Source of the DNA: Methylocystis parvus OBBP
GTDB taxonomy: Bacteria; Pseudomonadota; Alphaproteobacteria; Rhizobiales; Beijerinckiaceae
DNA length: 64,000 bases
Assembly (NCBI RefSeq): GCF_027571405.1
Contig: NZ_CP092968.1
Location: 2,232,001 to 2,296,000, forward strand
Direction: 5' to 3'
The position numbers and the translations under genes were made by a program. The notes beneath the pieces are model-generated. The model did no database searches, was not told the origin of the DNA, and was given only the letters and a program-made list of their open reading frames with translations. The number at the start of each line of letters is the position of its first letter. The first letter of the stretch is position 1. This document shows positions 20,090 to 29,497 of the stretch, in pieces.

Positions 20090-21442
20090 ATGGCCGATAT
20101 TCTCTCTCCCACCAAGCCGCTGGCCGTTAACCCGCTGAAGGCCAGTCAGCCCATCGGCGCGTCGCTGGCCTTTCTCGGCATTGAAGATTGCATGCCGCTC
20201 GAACACGGAGCGCGCGGCTGCACATCGTTCAACAAGCTGTTTTTCATGCGTCATTTCAACGAGCCGATCCCGCTTCAGACGACGGCGATGGATCAGACGA
20301 CCACCGTTCTCGGCGCCGATGACAATGTCATTGAAGCCCTTGCAACAATTTGCGCCAAGAATCGACCAAAAGTCATCGGTCTGGTGACGACCGGTTTGTC
20401 GGAAATGCAAGGCGCGGACGTTCCACGGACCGTGAAGGAGTTTCGCCGCAGTCATCCGGAATTCGCGTCTGTCGCCGTCATTCCGGTCAGCGCGAGCGAT
20501 ACGCTCGGATGCCTCGAGACGGGCTTTGCCGGCGCCGTGGAGGCGATGATTAAGGAATTCGTTGGGTTGACGGCCGGCGCGCGCAAAGATCCTCGCCAGG
20601 TCAATGTTCTCGCTTCCGCGATGTTGACGCCGGGCGATCTTGAGGAATTGCGGATCTGGATCGAGTCCTTTGGCCTCGAGCCGATTATTCTTCCAGACAT
20701 CGGCCTCTCTCTCGATGGCCACCTCGTCGAAAGCGGATATTCGACGCTAACCTATGGGGGCACGTCGCGCTCGGCCCTTGAAAAGATGGGCGAGTCAGTC
20801 GCCACATTCGTGATCGGACGGTCGTTGAGCGTGGCGGCAGATCTTTTGCAGGAAGCGACGGCCATCCCGGATTGGCGATTCGATCAACTCATTGGACTCT
20901 CTGAATGCGATGCATTCACGCAGGCCCTTGCAGAAGTTTCCGGGCAACGCCCGTCGTCTTATCTTCAACGTAAACGCGAGCAATTGACCGACGCGATGGT
21001 CGATTGTCAGTTTCAGTTTGGCGGCGCGAAGGTCGGTATCGCGGCCGATCCCGATCTCCTTGGCGCGCTTGCCCAGTTTTTTGTAGGGATGGGCGCCAAG
21101 ATTGTCGCGGCTGTTGCCTCGGCGCGGTCCGGCCGCCTCGAAGATCTTCCCATCGAGTCAGTCGTCATTGGCGACCTGGAGGACTTCGAGATCCTCGTTC
21201 AACAGGAAGGCGCGGATCTGATCGTCGCCAATTCGCATGGAGCGGAAGTTGCGCGGCGAACCGGAGCCGCGCTGCTACGCGCCGGTTTCCCGATCTATGA
21301 TGCATACGGCGCCCATTCGGATGCGTGGATCGGCTATGGCGGAACGCGCCGCCTGATTTTCACCGCGGCCAATCTGCTTGCCGCGCATTATCAGGAATTG
21401 CAGCCTTATATCTCTCGTTACCGCAACGAAGCAGCGGAGTGA
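20090..21442 (+). CDS. vnfN: VnfN, cofactor-assembly scaffold subunit
   Basis: 450 aa. NifN/VnfN family: LAVNPLKASQPIGASLAFLG, then EHGARGCTSFNK (cluster Cys) and GLVTTGLSEMQGADV, in which Thr replaces the third P-cluster-type Cys of NifK, as expected for NifN. It pairs with VnfE. The ATG at 20090 is preceded by GGAAAG; a GTG at 20075 overlapping the vnfE stop is an alternative. It is followed 3 nt later by vnfX. Confidence 0.9.
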   Translation: MADILSPTKPLAVNPLKASQPIGASLAFLGIEDCMPLEHGARGCTSFNKLFFMRHFNEPIPLQTTAMDQTTTVLGADDNVIEALATICAKNRPKVIGLVTTGLSEMQGADVPRTVKEFRRSHPEFASVAVIPVSASDTLGCLETGFAGAVEAMIKEFVGLTAGARKDPRQVNVLASAMLTPGDLEELRIWIESFGLEPIILPDIGLSLDGHLVESGYSTLTYGGTSRSALEKMGESVATFVIGRSLSVAADLLQEATAIPDWRFDQLIGLSECDAFTQALAEVSGQRPSSYLQRKREQLTDAMVDCQFQFGGAKVGIAADPDLLGALAQFFVGMGAKIVAAVASARSGRLEDLPIESVVIGDLEDFEILVQQEGADLIVANSHGAEVARRTGAALLRAGFPIYDAYGAHSDAWIGYGGTRRLIFTAANLLAAHYQELQPYISRYRNEAAE

Positions 21443-21445
21443 GAG

Positions 21446-21916
21446 ATGCTCAAAATCGCCTTTGCGTCGAGCGACAGCCAGAAAGTCGATCTCCATTTCG
21501 GCGGCGCCGAGCGGCTTGTCATTTACGACGTGTCGCCGGGCCGCGCCGATTTGGACGGCGCGCAGGAATTTCTCAAGGCGGAACAGATCGGCGAAAGCGG
21601 ACGCAATGGGCTGTCGGGAAGTCCTAACGACAAGGTGATTCCGAAGCTCGATTTCGTCGAGGGCTGCGCCGCCGTATACGCCGCGTCGATTGGAAGCAAC
21701 TCAATCCGTCGGTTAATGGCCGCTGGCATTCAGCCGATCATCGTCGATGAAGGCCATGATGTGCTCGATCTGCTCAACGAAGTAAGTCTGGCCCTCGTTT
21801 ATGGGGGATTGCCATGGGTCGAGAAGGCGAAAAAGAAGACGCAAAACACAGCCTCTTCGGCAACCCCCAAGGGAGAGACAAGGAAACTTGCCTCGTCGAT
21901 CGAGGAGTTGGAGTGA
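21446..21916 (+). CDS. vnfX: VnfX, FeV-cofactor precursor carrier
   Basis: 156 aa with one NifX domain: LKIAFASSDSQKVDLHFGGAE (20 or so residues), GCAAVYAASIGSNSIRRL, and a lysine-rich tail. VnfX holds NifB-co and the V-containing precursor during transfer between NifB, VnfEN and the apo-enzyme. It starts 3 nt after vnfN with GGAG inside the vnfN stop region. This position, directly after vnfEN, makes it the best vnfX candidate among the NifX-family genes here. Confidence 0.88.
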   Translation: MLKIAFASSDSQKVDLHFGGAERLVIYDVSPGRADLDGAQEFLKAEQIGESGRNGLSGSPNDKVIPKLDFVEGCAAVYAASIGSNSIRRLMAAGIQPIIVDEGHDVLDLLNEVSLALVYGGLPWVEKAKKKTQNTASSATPKGETRKLASSIEELE

Positions 21917-21920
21917 CGAG

Positions 21921-22187
21921 ATGAATTCGGAACCGCAAGTGTTGGCTACCCTGACCAGCGAAAACAAACTTCAACTCATCGCCGACATTGTCGCCGAAGC
22001 GCGGCCCGCTATCCAGGCTGATGGCGGCGACATTGAATTTCTTGGCCTGCGCGGCCAGCGCGTGGAGGTGCGTCTGACAGGCAAATGCCTCACCTGCGCC
22101 CTGGCCGGACAGACGCTTGGCGGCATTCGCCGCCGTTTGGTCCGTGCGCTGGATGAGCCTCTCATGGTCGTGCCGATCATGGATTGA
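21921..22187 (+). CDS. Nfu-like Fe-S scaffold domain protein
   Basis: 88 aa, a stand-alone NifU C-terminal (Nfu) domain: AEARPAIQADGGDIEFLGL and the cluster-binding CLTCA pair. Nfu proteins carry and transfer 4Fe-4S clusters. It sits between vnfX and nifB, so it probably feeds clusters to NifB, in addition to the full NifU at 25063. It begins 4 nt after vnfX. Confidence 0.88.
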   Translation: MNSEPQVLATLTSENKLQLIADIVAEARPAIQADGGDIEFLGLRGQRVEVRLTGKCLTCALAGQTLGGIRRRLVRALDEPLMVVPIMD

Positions 22188-22236
22188 ACCGCAGCAGCGG
22201 GACTGATCGAGTCGGATTATCTTCGAGGAGCTGCGA

Positions 22237-23700
22237 ATGATCACCATTGAAGACCTGCTCCAGACCGGGCGAAGCGGCAAGAAAAGCGTCGCTGATGGCG
22301 GCGGTTGCTCCTCCTCTTCTTGTGGCTCCTCTTCCGGACCGAGCGACCTTGCGCCGGAAGTTTGGGAAAAGGTGAAAGACCATCCCTGCTATTCCGAAGA
22401 AGCCCACCATTATTTCGCGCGGATGCATGTGGCGGTTGCGCCGGCGTGCAACATCCAATGCAATTATTGCAATCGCAAATATGACTGCGCCAATGAAAGT
22501 CGCCCTGGCGTCGTCTCCGAGCGGTTGACGCCCGAGCAGGGCGCCCGGAAGGTTCTCGCTGTCGCGCAAAGCGTTCCACAACTCTCGGTGCTTGGAATCG
22601 CCGGTCCCGGCGATGCGCTTTACGATTGGCGGCACGCGAAAGCTACATTTGAACTCGTCGCAGAAAGTCTGCCCGACATCAAGCTTTGCATCTCGACCAA
22701 TGGGCTTTCCCTGCCGGATCATGTCGATGAAATCGTGAACATGAATATCGACCATGTTACGATAACCATCAATATGGTCGATCCAAAAATCGGCGCGAAA
22801 ATATATCCATGGGTTTTCTTCGATCATAAGCGGCATACGGGCGTCGCTGCGGCTCGGTTGCTTCATGAGCGGCAAATGCTTGGACTGGAAATGCTCACCG
22901 CGCGGGGCGTGCTGGTGAAGGTCAATTCGGTGTTGATCCCGGGGATCAACGACGAACACCTCATCGAAGTCAATAAGGCGGTGAAGGAACGCGGCGCCTT
23001 TCTCCACAACATCATGCCGTTGATTTCCGATCCCGCGCACGGCACCGCTTTCGGTCTTAGCGGCCAGCGTGGTCCCACGGGACAGGAACTCAAGAAGGTG
23101 CAGGACGCATGTGAGGGCGGCGCCAAAATGATGCGGCATTGCCGGCAATGCCGCGCCGACGCGGTTGGTCTCCTGGGGGAGGACAGAGGGCAGGAATTCA
23201 CGCTCGACAAGTTGCCCGAGTTTCTCGAGGTCGACGCTTCGAAACGGCAGGCTTATCGGGACGAGATCGAAATCAAGCGCGAGGCCCATCGCAACGCGAA
23301 GGCGGCGGCGAACACTTTGGCGCAAGAGTCGGCGTCGGCGGGCGCCGTAACCGTCGCCGTGGCGACCAAGGGAGATGGAGTCATCAATCAGCATTTCGGA
23401 CATGCGAAGGAATTTCAGATTTATCAGGCTGATCGAGATGGCGTACGCTTTTTGGGCGCGCGGAAGGTCAACGACAACTATTGCATGGGCGGCGTTGGGG
23501 AAGACTCCTCTCTTGCCCAGATCATCGAATTGTTGCGCGATGTCGACATTCTCCTATGCGCAAAAATTGGCGACTGCCCCAAATCTGAACTCAAAGATGC
23601 GGGCATCGAGCCGAATGACGACTATGCCTATGAATTTATCGAGCCCTCGATCGCGTCGCTTTATTCGACGCATATCGTTGAAGAAGCTGTCGAAGCGTGA
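22237..23700 (+). CDS. nifB: NifB, radical-SAM NifB-co synthase
   Basis: 487 aa. A radical-SAM domain with CNIQCNYC (Cx3Cx2C), extra cluster cysteines at CANESRPG and CRQCRADAVG, and a C-terminal NifX-like domain (about 365-470, VAVATKGDGVINQHFGHAKEF). NifB makes the 8Fe-9S-C core common to Mo, V and Fe-only cofactors. The serine- and cysteine-rich GGGCSSSSCGSSSGPS stretch near the N-terminus is longer than I expect for most NifB proteins. Its presence inside the vnf operon means the cluster carries its own supply of the shared precursor. Confidence 0.96.
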   Translation: MITIEDLLQTGRSGKKSVADGGGCSSSSCGSSSGPSDLAPEVWEKVKDHPCYSEEAHHYFARMHVAVAPACNIQCNYCNRKYDCANESRPGVVSERLTPEQGARKVLAVAQSVPQLSVLGIAGPGDALYDWRHAKATFELVAESLPDIKLCISTNGLSLPDHVDEIVNMNIDHVTITINMVDPKIGAKIYPWVFFDHKRHTGVAAARLLHERQMLGLEMLTARGVLVKVNSVLIPGINDEHLIEVNKAVKERGAFLHNIMPLISDPAHGTAFGLSGQRGPTGQELKKVQDACEGGAKMMRHCRQCRADAVGLLGEDRGQEFTLDKLPEFLEVDASKRQAYRDEIEIKREAHRNAKAAANTLAQESASAGAVTVAVATKGDGVINQHFGHAKEFQIYQADRDGVRFLGARKVNDNYCMGGVGEDSSLAQIIELLRDVDILLCAKIGDCPKSELKDAGIEPNDDYAYEFIEPSIASLYSTHIVEEAVEA

Positions 23701-23725
23701 AATCAGGCAGGGATAGGAGATCGTT

Positions 23726-23914
23726 ATGGCTTACAAAATCGTCGCATCTCAATGTTCCGCATGTGGCGCCTGTGAATTCGAATGCCCCAATGGGGCGATC
23801 CGGATGAAAGGTGACATATACATTATCGATCCCAATAAGTGTACAGAATGCGATGGCGACGCGCCGCGTTGCGTCGATGTATGCCCCGTCGAGAACACCT
23901 GTGTGAGAGCCTGA
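23726..23914 (+). CDS. 2[4Fe-4S] ferredoxin downstream of nifB
   Basis: 62 aa. Two cluster motifs: [12 protein letters not shown] and [16 protein letters not shown], the second with the extra residues typical of FdxN/FrxA-type nif ferredoxins. Low-potential electron carrier, often placed directly after nifB and thought to donate electrons to NifB or to the Fe protein. AGGAG lies 5 nt before the ATG. Confidence 0.93.
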   Translation: MAYKIVASQCSACGACEFECPNGAIRMKGDIYIIDPNKCTECDGDAPRCVDVCPVENTCVRA

Positions 23915-23925
23915 GGAGAACGAGT

Positions 23926-24279
23926 ATGATCATCCTGACGCGAGCGGCGATCGGCGCCATCGAAACAGCGATTCGAGAAAATGAAAAACCGGGCTATGGC
24001 GTACGGGTCGCCGCTGAACCTGGCGGATGTAGCGGGCCGAAATATTCCATGCGGCTCGAAAAAAATCCAGAGGACGGAGACGTCGTCCTCGAAATCCGCG
24101 ATGTGCGCGTCTTCGTCGACGAAGCGTCGATGAACATCCTTGGAGGTGCGACGATGGATTTCTCGAATGACGCGGATAATTATGGTTTCAGCTTCCAGCT
24201 CCAACAGGAAGCTCAGTCCTGCAACTCCGGCGAAGGTGCGCATTCGTGCAACTGTCGCGGAAGTGGTTTCGCTCAATAG
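23926..24279 (+). CDS. HesB/IscA-type Fe-S protein (nif-associated)
   Basis: 117 aa. A-type carrier fold: ILTRAAIGAIETAIRE, GYGVRVAAEPGGCSG, DVRVFVDEASMNILGGATMDFS. The C-terminal cysteines (CNSGEGAHSCNC) extend the usual CxC pair. The first ligand region reads GGCSG, as in IscA proteins. Last gene of the vnfE operon, followed by the 24425 hairpin. A second A-type protein, quite different in sequence, lies at 24727. Confidence 0.88.
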   Translation: MIILTRAAIGAIETAIRENEKPGYGVRVAAEPGGCSGPKYSMRLEKNPEDGDVVLEIRDVRVFVDEASMNILGGATMDFSNDADNYGFSFQLQQEAQSCNSGEGAHSCNCRGSGFAQ

Positions 24280-24424
24280 AGCGAAACATTCGCGATCCAC
24301 CTGCCTTAAAAGCCTACCGAGGCTTCGTCGCCCTCGCGCCCGCGTCAACCAATTTTGACATGGGCGCGCTCCTCCCGAGCCGTTTTCCATACACGGAGGA
24401 AGACCGTCACGAGTTTCGGGCGAC

Positions 24425-24447
24425 GCGTATGCCGGCCGCGCATACGC
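24425..24447 (+). terminator. terminator after the vnfE-nifB operon
   Basis: GCGTATGC, 7-nt loop, GCATACGC: a perfect 8-bp stem followed by TTTCGCG. A smaller AAGCCT/AGGCTT hairpin lies at 24310-24325. The rest of 24280-24726 holds no gene; it carries the VnfA box and promoter listed next. Confidence 0.6.
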
Positions 24448-24577
24448 TTTCGCGTTAGGCGGATGCTACGTAACGAACCTCCTCGTTTGGCTCCTCTGTA
24501 CGCGGCCCCGATCGCTCTTTCTGACCGACGGCTACAGCGCTCGCCCCGTCATTGTTTCGCACGTCGATGTAAATGTC

Positions 24578-24591
24578 GTTCCAAATGGTAC
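24578..24591. promoter_or_regulatory. VnfA box upstream of iscA-nifUSV
   Basis: GTTC-CAAATG-GTAC, that is GTAC-CATTTG-GAAC on the other strand, close to the A. vinelandii site GTAC-CATGCG-GAAC. It lies 88 nt upstream of the -24 element. Confidence 0.68.
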
Positions 24592-24678
24592 GGGTCCAGA
24601 AATCAATTCCCTGACGACTTTTTCCATCTCATTTGCGTTTTCTCTCCATTTCCTGCGCTACGAAGTAGCGCGCTTCCC

Positions 24679-24693
24679 TGGCATATCGGTTGC
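24679..24693 (+). promoter_or_regulatory. sigma-54 promoter of iscA-nifUSV-cysE-nifW-fixABCX
   Basis: TGGCAT, five bases, TTGC(A): full consensus and spacing. The start is predicted near 24705, 22 nt before the iscA ATG. Confidence 0.82.
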
Positions 24694-24726
24694 ACTTCTG
24701 CTCCCTGTCAGAAGGAGTGAGCGAAC

Positions 24727-25047
24727 ATGATCCAATTGACGGATAGCGCTGTTACGGCGGTACGGACGGCGATGGCTGGGGCGGGCCAGGAGGTTGAGGG
24801 GTTGCGGATCATGGTTGAGGCTGGGGGGTGCGCGGGGCTCAAATACATGATGGGCCTGGTGAACGAGGCGGACCCGAACGACCATGTGTTCACGACGGAC
24901 GGGGTGAAGGTGTTTGTTGAGGAGGGCTCGCTGTCTTATCTCGACGGCACGAAGATCGACTTTGTGATCGGGCTGGAAGGCTCGGGTTTCACCTTCGACA
25001 ATCCGCAAGCCAAATCGAGCTGCTCCTGCGGCAAATCTTTCGGTTGA
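24727..25047 (+). CDS. Nif-specific IscA/HesB-type Fe-S carrier
   Basis: 106 aa. A-type fold: IQLTDSAVTAVRTAMAGAG, MVEAGGCAGLKYMMGLV (first Cys), VKVFVEEGSLSYLDGTKIDFV, and the C-terminal CSCGKS pair. The usual companion upstream of nifU in alphaproteobacteria (NifIscA). AAGGAG lies about 8 nt upstream. It opens a more strongly GC-biased gene block than the genes to its left. Confidence 0.93.
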   Translation: MIQLTDSAVTAVRTAMAGAGQEVEGLRIMVEAGGCAGLKYMMGLVNEADPNDHVFTTDGVKVFVEEGSLSYLDGTKIDFVIGLEGSGFTFDNPQAKSSCSCGKSFG

Positions 25048-25062
25048 CGCAAGGAGGCGGCG

Positions 25063-26046
25063 ATGTGGGACTACTCGGACAAGGTCAAGGACTATTTCTT
25101 CAATCCGAAGAACGCCGGCGTTCTCGGCGAGGCGAACGCGGTCGGCGAGGTCGGCGCGATCTCCTGCGGCGACGCGCTGAAGCTGATGATGAAAGTCGAT
25201 CCCGAGACGGAAGTCATCCAGGAAGCGAAGTTCCAGACCTTCGGCTGCGGCTCCGCCATCGCCTCCTCTTCCGCGCTCACCGAGCTGATCATCGGCAAGA
25301 CGCTTGAGGAAGCGGTCACGATCACCAATCAGGACATCGCGGATTTTCTTGGCGGGCTGCCGCCGGAGAAGATGCACTGCTCGGTGATGGGCTATGAGGC
25401 TTTGCAGGCGGCGATCGCCAATTTCCGCGGCGAGGAATGGCGGGACGATCACGAGGAGGGCGCGCTCGTCTGCAAATGCTTCGGCGTCGACGAAGGCGTG
25501 ATCGAGCGCGCCATCCGCATGAACAGGCTGACGTCGATCGAACAGATCACCGACTACACCAAGGCCGGCGGCGGCTGCCTCACCTGTTTCGACAAGCTCG
25601 AGGAGTTGCTCGCCGGGGTGAACGCCGCGCTCGTCGCCGAGGGCGTTCTCGCCGCGCATGAGGCCTATCGCCTCGGCGTCGCGGATGCGGGCGAGATCAA
25701 GGCGAAAGCGAAAGCCAGGAAGGAAGCGGAGAAGGAAGCCGCCGCGCCGCCGGCCTCGCCGCTCGCGCCCGCTTCGCCTTTGCCGCCGCCTTCCGCCGGC
25801 ATGACCAATCTGAAGAAGATCCGCCTCATCGAGGAAGCGATCGAGGAGCTGCGTCCGTATCTCAAGAAGGACGGCGGCGACTGCGAGCTGATCGACATTG
25901 ACGGCGCCAATGTGATGGTGAGCCTCAAGGGCGCCTGCATGGGCTGCCAGATGGCGAGCGTCACCGTCTCGGGCATTCAGGAGCGGCTCATCGCCAAGCT
26001 GGGCATGACGATCCGCGTCATCCCCGTCAAATCCCACGCGCATTGA
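25063..26046 (+). CDS. nifU: NifU, Fe-S cluster scaffold
   Basis: 327 aa, three-domain NifU. The N-terminal IscU-like domain has [11 protein letters not shown] and the MHCSVMG cysteine. The central permanent 2Fe-2S domain has CKCFGVDE and GGGCLTC. An Ala/Pro linker follows (about 225-245, rich in PPASPLAPA), then a C-terminal Nfu domain with GACMGCQ. NifU assembles clusters from NifS sulfur for NifB and nitrogenase. GGAGG lies 6 nt upstream. Confidence 0.97.
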   Translation: MWDYSDKVKDYFFNPKNAGVLGEANAVGEVGAISCGDALKLMMKVDPETEVIQEAKFQTFGCGSAIASSSALTELIIGKTLEEAVTITNQDIADFLGGLPPEKMHCSVMGYEALQAAIANFRGEEWRDDHEEGALVCKCFGVDEGVIERAIRMNRLTSIEQITDYTKAGGGCLTCFDKLEELLAGVNAALVAEGVLAAHEAYRLGVADAGEIKAKAKARKEAEKEAAAPPASPLAPASPLPPPSAGMTNLKKIRLIEEAIEELRPYLKKDGGDCELIDIDGANVMVSLKGACMGCQMASVTVSGIQERLIAKLGMTIRVIPVKSHAH

Positions 26047-26056
26047 GGGAACGGCC

Positions 26057-27259
26057 ATGCGTCCAGTCTATCTCGACAATAATGCGACGACCCGGGTCGA
26101 TCCCGCCGTCGTCGAGGCCATGCTTCCCTTTTTCACGGAGCAGTTCGGCAATCCCTCGTCGATCCATTCCTTCGGCGCGAGCGTCGGCCAGTCGGTGAAG
26201 AAGGCGCGCCAGCAGCTCCAGCAATTGCTCGGCGCCGAACATGATCACGAGATCATCTATACGGCGAGCGGGACGGAGGCGGACAATACCGCCATTCTGT
26301 CGGCGCTCGAAGCCATGCCGGGCCGCGACGAGATCGTCACCAGCGCGGTCGAGCATCCCGCGGTGCTGGCGCTCTGCCAGCATCTCGAAAAGACCGGCCG
26401 CGCCAAGGTGCATTATATCGGCGTCGACTCGCTCGGCCGTCTCGATCTCGAAGCCTATCGCGCCGCGCTCACCGACAAGGTCGCCCTCGTCACCCTGATG
26501 TGGGCGAATAACGAGACCGGCACGATCTTCCCGATCGAAGCCCTCGCCGAACTCGCCAAGGAAGTCGGCGCGCTGTTTCATACGGACGCGGTGCAGGCCG
26601 TCGGCAAGGTTCCGATCGTGCTCAAGGGCGGCGCGATCGACATGCTGTCGCTTTCCGGCCACAAGCTGCATGCGCCCAAGGGGATCGGCGCGCTTTACGT
26701 CAAGCGCGGCGCGCGCTTCAAGCCGCTGCTGCGCGGCGGCCATCAGGAGCGCGGACGCCGCGCCGGCACGGAGAACGCGCCGGGCATTATCGGCCTCGGC
26801 AAGGCGGCGGAGCTCGCCATCGCGCATATGGCGGAAGAGCAGACGCGCGTGAAGGAGCTGCGCGACCGGCTGGAGAACGCCATCCTGCAGCGCGTGCCCA
26901 ACTGCTTCGTCAATGGCGACATTCGCGAGCGCCTGCCGAACACGACGAACATCGCCTTCGAATATGTCGAGGGCGAAGCGATCCTGCTGCATCTGACGCG
27001 CAATGGCGTCGCCGCCTCGTCGGGCTCGGCCTGCACCTCGGGTTCGCTCGAGCCGTCGCATGTGATGAAGGCGATGAACGTGCCCTTCACCGCGGCGCAT
27101 GGCTCGATCCGCTTCTCCTTCTCGCGCGACAATGTCCCCGAAGATGTCGATCAGGTGATCGAGACGCTGCCCAAAATCCTCGAAAAGCTCCGCGAGCTGT
27201 CGCCTTTCTGGGCCGGCGCCAATAAGGGGCCGAACGAGTTCAAACCGGTCTATGCGTGA
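26057..27259 (+). CDS. nifS: NifS, cysteine desulfurase
   Basis: 400 aa. PLP enzyme: VYLDNNATTRVDP at the N-terminus, the PLP lysine in SLSGHKLHAPKG, and the active-site cysteine in SSGSACTSGSLEPSHV. It releases sulfur from cysteine as a persulfide and hands it to NifU. It starts 10 nt after nifU. Confidence 0.97.
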   Translation: MRPVYLDNNATTRVDPAVVEAMLPFFTEQFGNPSSIHSFGASVGQSVKKARQQLQQLLGAEHDHEIIYTASGTEADNTAILSALEAMPGRDEIVTSAVEHPAVLALCQHLEKTGRAKVHYIGVDSLGRLDLEAYRAALTDKVALVTLMWANNETGTIFPIEALAELAKEVGALFHTDAVQAVGKVPIVLKGGAIDMLSLSGHKLHAPKGIGALYVKRGARFKPLLRGGHQERGRRAGTENAPGIIGLGKAAELAIAHMAEEQTRVKELRDRLENAILQRVPNCFVNGDIRERLPNTTNIAFEYVEGEAILLHLTRNGVAASSGSACTSGSLEPSHVMKAMNVPFTAAHGSIRFSFSRDNVPEDVDQVIETLPKILEKLRELSPFWAGANKGPNEFKPVYA

Positions 27260-27268
27260 GTTAAAGCC

Positions 27269-28408
27269 GTGAACGTCGACTGCCCCCGCATCTTCATCAA
27301 CGACACGACGCTGCGCGACGGCGAGCAGGCGCCCCGCGTCGCCTTCACGGCGCGCGACAAGGTCGCCATCGCGAAAGCGCTGGCCGGCGCGGGGGCGGAC
27401 GAGATCGAGGCCGGCACGCCCGCCATGGGCCGCGACGAGATCGAGGCGATCGGCGCGATCGTCGGCGAAAACCTTCCCGTCCGCGTCATGGCCTGGTGCC
27501 GCCTCAACAAGGCCGACGTCGACGCCGCGCTCGCGGCCGGCGTCTCTCATGTCAACATCTCCGCGCCGATGTCGCGGCTGCAGATTTCCGTCAAGCTCGG
27601 CGTCGACGTCGCGACGCTGGCCGAGCGCGTGCGCGCCGTCGTCTCCTACGCCCGCGAACGCGGCCTCTCCGTCGCCATGGGCGGCGAGGACTCCTCGCGC
27701 GCGGATCCCCGCGACATCGGCGTCATTCTGCGCGCGGCGGCCGAGGCCGGCGCCTGGCGCTACCGCTTCGCCGATACGCTCGGCGCGCTCGACCCGTTTT
27801 CGACCTATGAAGCGATCGCCCATATCCGTCAGGAGACCGACCTGCCGATCGAGTTTCACGGCCATGACGATGTCGGCCTCGCCACCGCCAATACGCTCGC
27901 CGCGATCCGCGCCGGCGCGACGCATGCGTCGGTCACCGTGCTGGGATTGGGCGAACGCGCCGGCAACGCCCCGCTCGAAGAGGTCGCCGTCGCGCTCGGC
28001 CATGTCGCGCGCGGACAAACCAATATGCGCATCGACAGGCTGCACGCGCTCGCCAGGCTCGTCGCGAAGGCGGCGCGGCGGCGCATCGGCCGCGCCAAGG
28101 CCATTGTCGGCGCCGACGTGTTCACGCATGAATCCGGCATCCACGTCGCCGCGCTTCTCAAGGACGCCCGCACCTATCAGGGCATTGATCCGGCGCGTCT
28201 CGGCCGCCGCAACACCGTGGTGCTGGCCAAGCATTCCGGCGTCGCCGCGCTGAAGCGCAAGGGAGAGGAGCTCGGCTTCGACATCGACCGGGATCTTGCG
28301 ACGACGCTGCTGGCGCAGATCCGGCAGCGCGCCAATGAGAAGGCGGCTCCGATGACGAAGCGCGAACTCGCCAATTTCTTCAAAAGCGCGTGCGGAGGCG
28401 TAAAATGA
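27269..28408 (+). CDS. nifV: NifV, homocitrate synthase
   Basis: 379 aa. Alpha-IPM/homocitrate synthase family: [14 protein letters not shown] (metal Asp and Arg), [15 protein letters not shown] (metal His pair), [14 protein letters not shown]. It makes homocitrate from acetyl-CoA and 2-oxoglutarate, the organic ligand of FeMo-co and FeV-co. GTG start at 27269, 10 nt after nifS. The stop overlaps the cysE start (ATGA). Confidence 0.95.
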   Translation: MNVDCPRIFINDTTLRDGEQAPRVAFTARDKVAIAKALAGAGADEIEAGTPAMGRDEIEAIGAIVGENLPVRVMAWCRLNKADVDAALAAGVSHVNISAPMSRLQISVKLGVDVATLAERVRAVVSYARERGLSVAMGGEDSSRADPRDIGVILRAAAEAGAWRYRFADTLGALDPFSTYEAIAHIRQETDLPIEFHGHDDVGLATANTLAAIRAGATHASVTVLGLGERAGNAPLEEVAVALGHVARGQTNMRIDRLHALARLVAKAARRRIGRAKAIVGADVFTHESGIHVAALLKDARTYQGIDPARLGRRNTVVLAKHSGVAALKRKGEELGFDIDRDLATTLLAQIRQRANEKAAPMTKRELANFFKSACGGVK

Positions 28409-29151
28409 CGCTCGTCGCTTCCGCCGGCATATCTCCAAGGAAAGCCGCGCCTGGCCTCTTCGCCAGGCTCAGGGGCGACGTCGCCTGCGTGCTTCAGCGG
28501 GACCCGGCCGCGCGCAACTCGCTCGAAGTCGCCCTATTCTATCCGGGCGTTCACGCGATCCTGCTGTATCGCGTCGCCAACGGCCTGTGGCGCCGCGGCG
28601 TCAAATTTCCGGCGCGCTTCCTCTCCTGGTTCGCGCGCCTCGCGACCAATATCGACATTCATCCCGGCGCGACCATCGGCGAGCGGCTCTTCATCGATCA
28701 CGGCGCGGGCGTCGTCATCGGCGAGACGTCGGTCATAGAAGACGACGTCACGCTTTATCACGGCGTGACGCTGGGCGGCACCTCATGGGCGCCGGGCAAG
28801 CGTCATCCGACGATCGAAAGCGGCGTCCTTGTCGGCGCCGGCGCCAAGATCCTCGGCCCCATCACGGTCGGCGCCCGCGCGCGCATCGGCGCCAACTCCG
28901 TCGTGATCGAGGATGTCGCGCCCGAAATGACCGTCGTCGGCATTCCCGGCCGCATCGTCAAGGTCGAGCGCCGGCGCTCCGGCCCCGACGGGCGCATCGA
29001 TCTCGAACATCATCTCATCCCCGATCCGGTGGGCGACGCCATCTCGGTGCTGATCGACCGCATCGATTTTCTGGAAGCGCGTCTCGCCCATCTGCAGGCG
29101 CGCAAAAACGACGCGTCGCTGAAGAGCGGCGAGAAGGAGACGAAGCCATGA
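28405..29151 (+). CDS. cysE: serine O-acetyltransferase (CysE/NifP)
   Basis: 248 aa. Left-handed beta-helix acyltransferase: [49 protein letters not shown]. It makes O-acetylserine for cysteine synthesis and so supports the sulfur demand of NifS; nif-linked copies are called NifP. GGAGG lies 6 nt before the ATG, which overlaps the nifV stop. The C-terminus carries a helical extension; its last codon overlaps nifW. Confidence 0.93.
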   Translation: MTLVASAGISPRKAAPGLFARLRGDVACVLQRDPAARNSLEVALFYPGVHAILLYRVANGLWRRGVKFPARFLSWFARLATNIDIHPGATIGERLFIDHGAGVVIGETSVIEDDVTLYHGVTLGGTSWAPGKRHPTIESGVLVGAGAKILGPITVGARARIGANSVVIEDVAPEMTVVGIPGRIVKVERRRSGPDGRIDLEHHLIPDPVGDAISVLIDRIDFLEARLAHLQARKNDASLKSGEKETKP

Positions 29152-29483
29152 GCGTATTCGACGAGTTGCGGAAGCTTCATTCCGCCGAAGATTTCTTCGA
29201 AGCGCTCGGCGTCGAATACGAGCCCGCCGTGGTGCGCGTCGCCCGCCTCCATATCCTGCGGCGCATGGGAGAATATCTCGCGAAGAACGATCTCGACGGC
29301 GCGACGGACGAGGAAGCGCGCGCCGCCTGCAAGGAGACGCTGACGAAAGCCTATGACGATTTCGTCTCCTCGTCTCCGATCGCGGAGCGCGTCTTCAAGG
29401 TGCACAAGGACGCGATCAAACCCAAGGCCGAACCGGCGAAGCCTTTCGTTCCCCTGACCACCCTGACCGGCAATCCCGACTGA
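29148..29483 (+). CDS. nifW: NifW, nitrogenase-stabilising protein
   Basis: 111 aa, usual NifW length. [39 protein letters not shown] is split here only for description: [18 protein letters not shown] and [17 protein letters not shown] are the family core. NifW protects or helps mature the MoFe protein against oxygen. Translation is coupled to cysE (ATGA). Its presence in the VnfA-controlled block suggests it also serves the VFe protein. Confidence 0.93.
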   Translation: MSVFDELRKLHSAEDFFEALGVEYEPAVVRVARLHILRRMGEYLAKNDLDGATDEEARAACKETLTKAYDDFVSSSPIAERVFKVHKDAIKPKAEPAKPFVPLTTLTGNPD

Positions 29484-29497
29484 TCGAGGCAGAAGAC

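Noticed and set aside
24658..26058. A 466-codon minus-strand frame opposite iscA-nifU
   Set aside because: Same reasoning: antisense to two well-supported genes, no motif of its own.
26027..28438. An 803-codon open frame on the minus strand opposite nifS and nifV
   Set aside because: It is a GC-rich antisense shadow. NifS and NifV on the plus strand have clear catalytic motifs, ribosome-binding sites and coupled starts; the antisense frame is low-complexity, rich in Arg, Asp and Gly.
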